Below, piece by piece: positions 7,620 to 12,592 of a stretch of 12,592 nt of DNA (the first letter of the stretch is position 1; every line of letters starts with the position of its first letter). The notes below the pieces were generated by a model. It had not been told where the DNA came from. It made no database searches and worked only from the letters and a program-made list of their open reading frames with translations. This stretch comes from Clostridiales bacterium (GTDB lineage: Bacteria > Bacillota > Clostridia > Oscillospirales > Acutalibacteraceae), in the NCBI GenBank assembly GCA_022791355.1, contig JAAVYX010000250.1, positions 1 to 12,592 of the forward strand, read 5' to 3'. The translations under genes were made by a program, and so were the position numbers.

Positions 7620-7816
7620 CCTAATTTAACTTCTTTTTTGTAAAAAAGGCCGCTCCATAAAAAACGAAAGGCGCGGCGCATGTCCAAACAGCCGTATTTC
7701 CGACCTTGCCAAGCGACATAATATGCTGCATCTCTCAATGCGCCGCAAACAGATTTATAACGACCCAGACACGCCGGCTGCGAAAAGCGGCGGAGGCCCG
7801 CTGGCTTCCCGGCCGT

Positions 7817-8176
7817 TTAAAAATCATCCTCATCCGGCATGGGGACGGCGGGGACAAAAACGCGGTGCGGCTTCCCCCTTTGCCTGCACTGGTCGATGAC
7901 AAAGTAAGCGCCTCTGGAACGACCGTCCCAAAAAATCAGGACCTGATCGCTGTATGCAATAATCTGCATATTTCGCTTTAAGGGCGCGCTGCGGCCAAAG
8001 GCGGCGTAATCGGGCAGAAACTCGGTCAAAGGTATTCCCTGCTCCCTTGCATACTCCCTGACGCTGGTATCCACGCCCCTGGCCCCGCCAGATACAAGCT
8101 CGGTGGTCTCAGGCGGCAAATAAAGCTGTAAATCCCGCACCCGCAAGGTGCGCGATCCCACTACCGCAACCTTCAT
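7817..8176 (-). CDS. SLOG-domain protein of the DUF2493 type
   Basis: The 119-residue product is a compact Rossmann-like SLOG protein. It opens with KVAVVGSRT (residues 2-10), followed by the nucleotide-binding signature VSGGARGVDT (28-37), then RNMQIIAYSDQVLIFWDG (68-85) and SRGA (87-90). These are the hallmarks of the DprA/LOG/DUF2493 group, which is predicted to bind nucleotides or nucleotide-derived ligands; the exact ligand here is unknown. It is complete for the family. Minus-strand AGGGAGC (8185-8191) precedes the ATG. The gene is divergent from a small XRE-type regulator gene 102 bases away and has a perfect consensus promoter at 8237-8265 wrapped in dyads. The neighbourhood is AT-richer than the flanking genes, consistent with transfer. 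A defence or mobile-element role is possible but not shown. Confidence 0.8.
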   Translation of the reverse strand: MKVAVVGSRTLRVRDLQLYLPPETTELVSGGARGVDTSVREYAREQGIPLTEFLPDYAAFGRSAPLKRNMQIIAYSDQVLIFWDGRSRGAYFVIDQCRQRGKPHRVFVPAVPMPDEDDF

Positions 8177-8209
8177 ATAGCAAATGCTCCCTCAAAATAC
8201 AATCATTAT

Positions 8210-8278
8210 GGGGATTATATCCCCTTAATAAATTAGATTATAACCCCCATACTATAAATTGTCAAGGGGGATTGTAAC
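8210..8278. promoter_or_regulatory. Divergent promoter/operator region between SLOG and XRE genes
   Basis: On the minus strand, TTGACA (8265-8260), a 17-base spacer and TATAAT (8242-8237) make a perfect sigma-A promoter for the SLOG gene. Three related G-tract/AT sites overlap it: the dyad GGGGATTATATCCCC (8210-8224) downstream of the -10, GATTATAACCCCC (8236-8248) across the -10 and spacer, and GGGGGATTGTAAC (8266-8278) just upstream of the -35. The last also contains the ribosome binding site AGGGGG of the plus-strand regulator at 8279. The layout suggests repression by that regulator. No clear plus-strand -35/-10 pair was found. Confidence 0.65.
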
Positions 8279-8485
8279 ATGATTGTATTTGATAGGCTAT
8301 GGGAAACCATGGCGAAAAAGGGCGTGTCCACATATCATTTGAGAGAAAAGTGCGGGATTGACAGCAAGACCATCCGGCGGCTGAAAGCAAATGAAAATGT
8401 GGAAACCAAAACGCTGGATAAGCTTTGCGCTGTTTTATCGTGCAGGCTGGGGGACATTGCCGAATATCGACAGGATAACTTATAA
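8279..8485 (+). CDS. Small XRE/Cro-CI-type HTH regulator (HTH_26-like)
   Basis: The 68-residue protein is essentially one helix-turn-helix domain: RLWETMAKKGVSTYHLREKC, then the recognition segment GIDSKTIRRLKANENVETKT and LDKLCAVLSCRLGDIAEY. This layout is typical of the short Cro/CI-type regulators related to the HTH_26 group. There is no ligand-binding or dimerisation domain beyond the HTH. AGGGGG at 8265-8270 lies eight bases before the ATG and is part of an operator-like site, so the protein could control its own translation region and the divergent SLOG promoter. A second regulator gene follows after 79 bases. Confidence 0.85.
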   Translation: MIVFDRLWETMAKKGVSTYHLREKCGIDSKTIRRLKANENVETKTLDKLCAVLSCRLGDIAEYRQDNL

Positions 8486-8564
8486 TTTTTGATTCTGTTT
8501 TAGTACGGGGGGCCGCCGCAGACCTAACTCCAAACATTCTATTACTTGTGAAGGAGATAAAGAA

Positions 8565-8804
8565 ATGACAATCGACGAGGCGGTAAGGCAAAGAATCTTG
8601 ACCCTCTGTAAGGAAAGACAGATAACCCTTAATAAGCTTGGCGCCCTGTCCGGCGTTACACAATCCACGATCAGCAATATTTTGGGCCGAAATCAAAGCG
8701 TAAAGGCATCCACGATACAAAAGCTGTGCGATGGGCTGGAAATCACCATTTTGGATTTTTTCGGAGCAGATATGTTTCGGCACATTGAGCAGGAGATCCA
8801 ATAA
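8565..8804 (+). CDS. Small XRE-family HTH regulator
   Basis: The 79-residue protein is a single Cro/CI-type HTH: AVRQRILTLCKERQITLNKL, then GALSGVTQSTISNILGRN as helices 2 and 3, and TIQKLCDGLEITILDFFGAD closing the domain. The Leu-Asp-Phe-Phe end is common in this class. A strong ribosome binding site, AAGGAG (8551-8556), lies eight bases before the ATG. It follows the first regulator by 79 bases and may be co-transcribed, though no terminator or separate promoter could be pinned down between them. The target is unknown. Confidence 0.85.
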   Translation: MTIDEAVRQRILTLCKERQITLNKLGALSGVTQSTISNILGRNQSVKASTIQKLCDGLEITILDFFGADMFRHIEQEIQ

Positions 8805-8812
8805 AAGGATGA

Positions 8813-8887
8813 TACCATCGATTGACAGGGGCTAATACGCCCAGCGAAGTTTTATACCTTGTCAATAGATGGTAAATATGTTATATA
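8813..8887 (+). promoter_or_regulatory. Promoter of the third XRE gene with an overlapping inverted repeat
   Basis: TTGTCA (8859-8864), 17 bases and TATATA (8882-8887) form a plausible sigma-A promoter with a start near 8894. A long inverted repeat, TACCATCGATTGACA (8813-8827) and TGTCAATAGATGGTA (8860-8874), matches at 14 of 15 positions around a 32-base spacer. Its right arm covers the -35 box. A smaller GGGC/GCCC stem lies in the spacer. This looks like an operator for autoregulation, though a cruciform or terminator-like role for the preceding gene cannot be excluded. Confidence 0.6.
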
Positions 8888-8913
8888 GAGAAAAAAGCGG
8901 TGAGCGGATGGAA

Positions 8914-9260
8914 ATGAGGGTCATTCTTTTACAATTAAGGACAGAGCGGAATATCATCCAGTCTGTGTTTGCGGAAACTATCAATGTTGATCCTTCCATG
9001 ATTTCAAAATACGAGAAGGGCGCAAATTACCCGGATTATTCCACGCTTATAAAAATCGCCGACTTCTATGATGTCAACCTAGACTATCTTCTGGGCCGCA
9101 CAGAAATAAAAACTTCCATGCGCGCTTGGAGGGCAAGCTGAAAACCAGAAGCGGCATGGCGTCTATCGACGCGCCGTTCCGCCTGAGCGACGCGGATAAG
9201 GAGATCGCCGGCCTGATGCTCCACTCCCTGCTGCAAAAACAGGAGCCCCGCAGAAAATAG
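8914..9260 (+). pseudogene. XRE-family HTH regulator, frameshifted near its C-terminus
   Basis: The first frame encodes a Cro/CI-type HTH (LLQLRTERNIIQSVFAETI, VDPSMISKYEKGANYPDYST, IADFYDVNLDYLLGRTE) and stops at 9141 after SMRAWRAS. The next frame continues without a break as LEGKLKTRSGMASIDAPFRL and SDADKEIAGLMLHSLLQKQE to a TAG at 9258-9260, clearly coding-like. Adding one T to the TT at 9126-9127 joins the two as SMRALEGKLK, so a one-base deletion (or a sequencing error) is the simplest account. The ATG at 8914 is preferred: GGTGAG at 8899-8904 is nine bases upstream, whereas the earlier ATG at 8869 lies inside the promoter. The HTH alone may still fold and bind DNA. Confidence 0.7.
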
Positions 9261-9299
9261 TCCGGACAAAAATACAGTTTTACAGACCGGGCGGAACCC

Positions 9300-9328
9300 T
9301 TTACAAAGAACGATTTTTGTGGTAGACT
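9300..9328 (+). promoter_or_regulatory. Sigma-A-type promoter of the 97-residue orphan gene
   Basis: TTTACA (9300-9305), a 17-base spacer and TAGACT (9323-9328) place a start near 9335, about 30 bases before the ATG at 9367. The gene therefore has its own promoter and is separate from the regulator cluster. Confidence 0.6.
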
Positions 9329-9366
9329 ATCTAGACAGGAATTTTTGATAAGGGGCGTGTGTAACA

Positions 9367-9660
9367 ATGGCAGAAAGTAAGAAGCCTGCGTTTTTAACCT
9401 ATAAAGGTAAGCCGCTGGTCCGTAACGGCAACACCGTGTACTATGGCAATATGTCGGACAAATACGTGGTGATGCTCCAAATCATGAGCACCAAACAAAC
9501 GGGCGGCATGGAGGTGGCCGACAAGGTAGTCGTCCAGCTCATGTATACCGACCCCGACCTGCGCACCCGCGACCGAGTAGTCAAAAAAAGCGAGAAGCAG
9601 GGCCTCTACAACGCCATGGACATCGGCTCCATCTGGCTGGAACGCGCCCTCAACGAGTAA
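9367..9660 (+). CDS. Small soluble protein of unknown function
   Basis: I do not assign a family. The 97-residue product has no signal peptide or membrane segment and is rich in charged residues. It begins MAESKKPAFLTYKGKPLVRN, has alternating beta-type stretches (NTVYYGNMSDKYVVMLQIMS, EVADKVVVQLMYTD) and ends with a likely helical part (KQGLYNAMDIGSIWLERALN). AAGGGG at 9350-9355 is eleven bases upstream of the ATG. Its own promoter (9300-9328) and strong terminator (9687-9726) make it a single-gene unit. Codon use is GC-rich, like the housekeeping genes and unlike the regulator cluster just upstream, so it is probably a resident gene of the host lineage rather than part of the island. Confidence 0.8.
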   Translation: MAESKKPAFLTYKGKPLVRNGNTVYYGNMSDKYVVMLQIMSTKQTGGMEVADKVVVQLMYTDPDLRTRDRVVKKSEKQGLYNAMDIGSIWLERALNE

Positions 9661-9686
9661 ACGACACGTTTTAAGCAGTTAACGGC

Positions 9687-9726
9687 AAAGGCGGCCTGTA
9701 TCCACATAGATACAGGCCGCCTTTTT
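9687..9726 (+). terminator. Strong intrinsic terminator
   Basis: AAGGCGGCCTGTATC (9688-9702) pairs perfectly with GATACAGGCCGCCTT (9709-9723) around a six-base loop, CACATA, and the stem runs into TTTTT. It lies 27 bases after the stop of the 97-residue gene. The A-run before the stem is too short for confident action on the opposite strand. Confidence 0.9.
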
Positions 9727-9812
9727 ATATTGACCATCTAAAATGAATAATTAATAATTCAGAGAATCAGCAGCTTGCGCCGCCGGACAATACCGCTCCC
9801 CTTTTTTAGATT

Positions 9813-10045
9813 TGCCATACATAATAGTTATATGGCAGTCAACGGGAGGCGGAAGGGAAAAGAACCGAAATTGCGAACTGAATAGCTCGGTAGGGCGGGA
9901 GTCCAGGGGGAAACCCGGTCGAAAGGATTTCCGGGAGCGCGCTTTTCTCCCCCTTCTTTTGCGGCGCGCCGTTAGAGCAGGTAATGGAGTAATAAAAAAA
10001 GTATATCTGGCACGAAACATCCCTCTAAGTTAAAAAAGATAAACT
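9813..10045 (-). repeat. Mosaic intergenic repeat element R4 (minus orientation, shortened)
   Basis: On the minus strand, starting 59 bases past the lipoprotein stop, it reads CTTAGAGGGATGTTTCGTGC-CAGATATAC (head core at 10000-10018), then TTACTCCATTACCTGCTC. Next comes only one arm of the CCCTTCTTTTG hairpin, fused to GGCGCGCCG (9950-9971). GCGCTTTTCTCCC (9938-9950) follows, then a GGAAATCC-like module (near 9927). It ends at the hairpin TGCCATA..TAA-TAG-TTATATGGCA (9813-9837), which shares its apex ATAA-TAG-TTAT with the R1/R2 hairpin at 2182-2198. The rest of 9727-10103 shows no gene; the short open frames on both strands are repeat read-through. Confidence 0.65.
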
Positions 10046-10103
10046 TTTATGCTATTAAATAATAAACATGAAATCAAAAAACCTCACGCGCAGCATGTAT
10101 CCC

Positions 10104-10691
10104 CTATCCCCCCGCTCTCTCAAAATCCCGAAAGGTCACCTGTAAATCCAGGGCCGGCACCGTCAGACTGGCGGGATAACCGTCGGAGGAAAAGGTCAGG
10201 GTGTAGTCCCCGGAATCGCTGCCCCCTTCCAGCACATAGCCCCCTTTATCCGATCCGTCCATAAGCTGGCCGGCCGCTCCCTGTAGGGCGTTGCGCACGG
10301 CCTCGGCAAAGGCCGTATCGGGCAGGCCGGAACCGTCCAGCCGCCGTTCGATGCCAAGGTAGGAGAGATTAAAGCCCTCCCCGTCCCAGTTCATGGTCAG
10401 ACCGTCCAGCAGGGCCGGCTGGCTCAACTTGGCCGTGAAGCCGCCCCCACCGGGACAGGTCAGGTCGCATACGTAATGCTGGCCGCTGTAGTCCAGCTCG
10501 GCCGTACAGCGGAAGCCCTCGGTCACCGGGTCGCTCTGCCGGGTCTGGGTCTGGCAGCCGGCCGCAAACAGCAGCGCCGCGGCCAGCCCTATGACGGCCA
10601 GCCGCCGCGCCCAGCTTCCGGCCGGTTTCCTTTTGCCCTCGTTTTCAACCCTCTTGGCCCCAAAAATCAAATCAATCACCCGCCGTTTCAA
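10104..10691 (-). CDS. Lipoprotein of unknown function, overlapping nnr
   Basis: The 195-residue form has a long basic N-terminus, a hydrophobic segment (about 31-45) and lipobox LFAAGC with Cys46, so it is an exported lipoprotein. The mature part is beta-rich (FRCTAELDYSGQHYVCDLTC, FTAKLSQP, YTLTFSSDGYPASLTVP) with one helical stretch (LPDTAFAEAVRNALQGAAGQ). This layout resembles LolA/GerS-like lipoproteins in outline, but I cannot assign it. The start is uncertain: TTG at 10691 gives a 20-base overlap with the end of nnr, GTG at 10679 is possible, and neither has a strong ribosome binding site. That favours translational coupling with nnr in one transcript. No terminator was seen after the stop; repeat R4 begins 59 bases on. 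Confidence 0.75.
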   Translation of the reverse strand: MKRRVIDLIFGAKRVENEGKRKPAGSWARRLAVIGLAAALLFAAGCQTQTRQSDPVTEGFRCTAELDYSGQHYVCDLTCPGGGGFTAKLSQPALLDGLTMNWDGEGFNLSYLGIERRLDGSGLPDTAFAEAVRNALQGAAGQLMDGSDKGGYVLEGGSDSGDYTLTFSSDGYPASLTVPALDLQVTFRDFERAGG

Positions 10692-12249
10692 ATTCTTGAA
10701 ACAGCAAAGGCAGCTCCTTTATCATATCGGTGGGCAGCATTCCCCGCTGGGACAGCTTCGCCGCCGTCCGGTCGCCGCAGAGGCCGTGGAGGTATACCCC
10801 GGCCTCTGCCGCCTGGCCGGCGGACAGACCCTGCGCTAAAAGAGAGAGGATCATGCCGGCCAGCATGTCGCCGCTGCCGCCGGTAGCCATGCCTGGGTTG
10901 CCGGTCAGGTTGACCTTCACCCGCCCTCTGGGACCGGCCACAACCGTCCCCGCTCCCTTGAGCACCAGCGTAACGCCGTATTCCGCCGCAAACTGCCGGG
11001 CGCATTCGACCCGGTTTTTCTGTACGTCGGCCACCGTGGACCCGGTCAGGCGGGCCATCTCCCCCGGATGGGGGGTGAGGATCAAAGGCGCCTTTGCCTG
11101 TTTAAGAATATCTATGCGCCGCCGGGCGGGATTTATACCCCTCCCATCCCAGCCGGCCAGAATATTCAATGCGTCGGCGTCCAGCACCATGGGACGCGGA
11201 CAGGTGCGGATGAGCGCCTCGCACAGCCAGTCCAAATCCATTCCCCGGCCCCAGCCGCAGCCCAGCAAAAGGGCGTCGGCCTCCCCGGCCAGGGCCAGCA
11301 GCTTCCGGCGGGCGGCCAGGGACAGGGTCCCGTCGGCCGTCTCGTCCAGGGGGGAGAATACGGCCTCCCGCAGACCGGCGGCCAGGATGGGGTAAATGCT
11401 TTTGGGTACGGCCAGACGCACCAGTCCCGCCCCGGTGCGCAGGGCCGCCTCGGCCGCCATGGCCGCGGCCCCGGCCATCCCGTAGGAGCCACAGACGGCC
11501 AGGGCCTTGCCGAAGTCCCCCTTATTGGCCTCCTGGGCCCGGGGCCGGAGCAGGCCCTTGACGTAAGAGCGGTCGATGGATTCCATCACCGATGGAATGG
11601 AATCCACAGCCTCGGCGGGCATCCCGATGGAAACGGCCGTAACCCGGCCGCAGCAGCCCGCCGCCGGCGGTGTGATGTGGCAGGGCTTGAGGGCGGTAAA
11701 GCTGACGGTCAGCCCGGCCTCCACGCAGGCCCCCTCCACCCGGCCGCTGTCGCATTCGGCCCCGCTGGGCAGGTCCAAGGAAACGACCTTGCCGGGAGCC
11801 AGATTGATATACTGGATAATCTCGGCCGCTTTCCCCTCGGCCGCCCCATGAAAGCCAGTGCCAAAGATGGCGTCCACAATGGTATCGGCCTTTTTGAGCA
11901 GAAGAATGGCGTCCTGGTCGGCGTCGGCAAAGTTTACAATGCGGATGCCGTAGTCGGCGCAGCGGGTGTACATCTCCATGGCGTTGGCGGTTTTGGGCCC
12001 TCCCTCGGCCTGGATGACGGCCACCGCCGCCCCCGCCTCCCGCAGCTTGCGGGCGACCACGTAGCCGTCGCCCCCGTTGTTGCCGCTGCCGCAGACCACG
12101 ACGAACCGTTTGCCCGCCGTCTCGTAGGCGTCCCGTATGGCCCGGAAGGCCGCCGAGCCGGCGTTTTCCATCAGCCGCAGCCAGCTCATGCCCAGCTCCA
12201 CCGACCGTTCCTCAGCCAGCCGCACCTGCTCCTTGGTAAAGAATCGCAT
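10672..12249 (-). CDS. nnr: Bifunctional NAD(P)H-hydrate epimerase / ADP-dependent (S)-NAD(P)H-hydrate dehydratase
   Basis: The enzyme repairs hydrated NADH and NADPH: the N-terminal YjeF_N domain interconverts the two epimers, and the C-terminal kinase-like domain dehydrates the S form using ADP. Numbered from the chosen start, the N-domain shows GNNGGDGYV (56-64), VDAIFGTGFHG (125-135) and SLDLPSG (157-163). The C-domain shows KGDFGKALAVCGSYGMAGAA (243-262), LDADALN (356-362), LTPHPGEMARL (391-401) and NPGMATGGSGDML (451-463), with the GSGD Asp461 in the usual place. The length of 525 residues is normal for the fused enzyme. ATGs at 12258 and 12255 sit on the ribosome binding site; GAAAGGA (12258-12264) is eight bases before the ATG at 12249, so that one is chosen. 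It is cytoplasmic and probably co-transcribed with the overlapping lipoprotein gene. Confidence 0.95.
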   Translation of the reverse strand: MRFFTKEQVRLAEERSVELGMSWLRLMENAGSAAFRAIRDAYETAGKRFVVVCGSGNNGGDGYVVARKLREAGAAVAVIQAEGGPKTANAMEMYTRCADYGIRIVNFADADQDAILLLKKADTIVDAIFGTGFHGAAEGKAAEIIQYINLAPGKVVSLDLPSGAECDSGRVEGACVEAGLTVSFTALKPCHITPPAAGCCGRVTAVSIGMPAEAVDSIPSVMESIDRSYVKGLLRPRAQEANKGDFGKALAVCGSYGMAGAAAMAAEAALRTGAGLVRLAVPKSIYPILAAGLREAVFSPLDETADGTLSLAARRKLLALAGEADALLLGCGWGRGMDLDWLCEALIRTCPRPMVLDADALNILAGWDGRGINPARRRIDILKQAKAPLILTPHPGEMARLTGSTVADVQKNRVECARQFAAEYGVTLVLKGAGTVVAGPRGRVKVNLTGNPGMATGGSGDMLAGMILSLLAQGLSAGQAAEAGVYLHGLCGDRTAAKLSQRGMLPTDMIKELPLLFQEFETAGD

Positions 12250-12298
12250 ATCCATCATCCTTTCTTCAGGCCGCTTTGATTTGATTTCGCCTGCGCAA

Positions 12299-12347
12299 AA
12301 CCGCCCGGGACGGGCGGTTATTTCTGCCGTTGCACGGCAGAATTTTG
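12299..12347. terminator. Two adjacent hairpins upstream of nnr, terminator-like on either strand
   Basis: AACCGCCCG-GGA-CGGGCGGTT (12299-12319) is followed on the minus strand by TTTTGCGC. TTCTGCCGT-TGC-ACGGCAGAA (12322-12342) is followed on the plus strand by TTTTGTTTTT. Both stems have nine perfect pairs. They lie between the nnr start and repeat R5. On the minus strand the pair could end transcription entering from beyond the window, or act in the nnr leader. No plus-strand gene ends here, so the plus-strand terminator has no visible client. Confidence 0.6.
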
Positions 12348-12376
12348 TTTTTACTTTATATTTTTAGCTTAGAAGG

Positions 12377-12592
12377 AGGTTTCGCGCCAAATTCGCTTTT
12401 ATTTTTTCTTAGTAAGTGAGAGGTTTCGCGCCAGATATCCTTTTGTTTGTTTTGGCCTAGATGGAGGTTTCGCGCTAAATTTCCTTTTGTTGTTACTCCA
12501 AAACCTGGTCTAGTAGCGTCTGGCGTCCCGGCGCTAAAGCGCCTCTAGACCCCTTCTTTTGCCCCGCGACAAAAGAAGGGGGAGAAAAGCGC
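12377..12592 (+). repeat. Mosaic intergenic repeat element R5 (plus orientation, cut by window end)
   Basis: The head shows the repeat most clearly: three units of exactly 44 bases begin at 12377, 12421 and 12465, each opening with AGGTTTCGCGC. ACTCCAAAACCTGGTCTA follows, then TCTGGCGTCCCGG with the stem GGCGC-TAAA-GCGCC (12519-12543). After this comes the 12-bp hairpin CCCCTTCTTTTG/CAAAAGAAGGGG (12550-12581), and GGAGAAAAGCGC closes the window. The order of modules is the same as in R2 read on its minus strand. The element points away from nnr and continues past the window. Confidence 0.8.

Noticed and set aside
9102..9131. Programmed -1 frameshift in the third XRE gene
   Set aside because: The A-run at 9107-9112 does not form an in-frame X-XXY-YYZ heptamer and no downstream stem was evident; a one-base deletion at the TT of 9126-9127 is simpler.
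11068..12279. 403-codon plus-strand open frame opposite nnr
   Set aside because: It is a GC-driven shadow of nnr, which has complete catalytic motifs on the minus strand.
12377..12508. CRISPR array, suggested by three evenly spaced 44-bp units
   Set aside because: The units are tandem and share only an 11-12-base core with gradual divergence; there are no repeat-spacer boundaries or cas genes.

Overview
The window looks like a chromosomal segment of a GC-rich, endospore-forming, Gram-positive member of the Clostridia, probably an Oscillospiraceae/Ruminococcaceae-type gut anaerobe. The reasons are strong Shine-Dalgarno sites, sigma-A-type promoters, a YlmC/YmxH sporulation protein with a plausible sigma-E promoter, a surface lipoprotein of the GHL10 family, and a large membrane-anchored cell-wall amidase. 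The genus cannot be fixed from sequence alone. The housekeeping genes are clearly GC-rich, while the stretch from about 8180 to 9260 is visibly more AT-rich and looks acquired.

Layout. 1-200: two copies of a 93/94-bp palindromic tandem repeat. 290-447: a good sigma-A promoter and a structured leader. 448-1896: GHL10-type glycan hydrolase lipoprotein. 1897-2761: gene-free, filled by two mosaic repeat elements lying tail to tail. 2762-6070: 1102-residue membrane-anchored N-acetylmuramoyl-L-alanine amidase that carries a degenerate GHL10-like barrel. 6071-7223: gene-free, a third repeat element, then weak traces of a decayed reading frame and a terminator. 7224-7541 (minus): YlmC/YmxH family protein. 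7817-9260: accessory island with a SLOG/DUF2493 protein transcribed divergently from three small XRE-type regulators, the third of them frameshifted. 9367-9660: small conserved-looking orphan gene with its own promoter and terminator. 9727-10103: a shorter repeat element. 10104-12249 (minus): the nicotinamide-nucleotide repair enzyme gene nnr and an overlapping lipoprotein gene. 12299-12592: paired hairpins and a fifth repeat element running off the window.

How the genes may work together. The two surface proteins suggest a peptidoglycan remodelling pair: the amidase strips stem peptides, and a GHL10 lipoprotein of the type represented by E. coli DigH could then cut the denuded glycan. The SLOG gene has a perfect consensus promoter (TTGACA-17-TATAAT, minus strand) embedded in G-tract/ATTATA dyads next to the divergent regulator, which suggests a tightly repressed, possibly conflict-related module.

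The most unusual signal is the repeat family. Five loci share a head made of roughly 40-51-bp tandem units with the core GGTTTCGCGCCAGATA, a body of exchangeable hairpin modules, and a tail hairpin. In all five the head is the end nearest the adjacent gene and the element reads away from it. Several hairpins keep their pairing while their sequence changes, which points to selection on structure.
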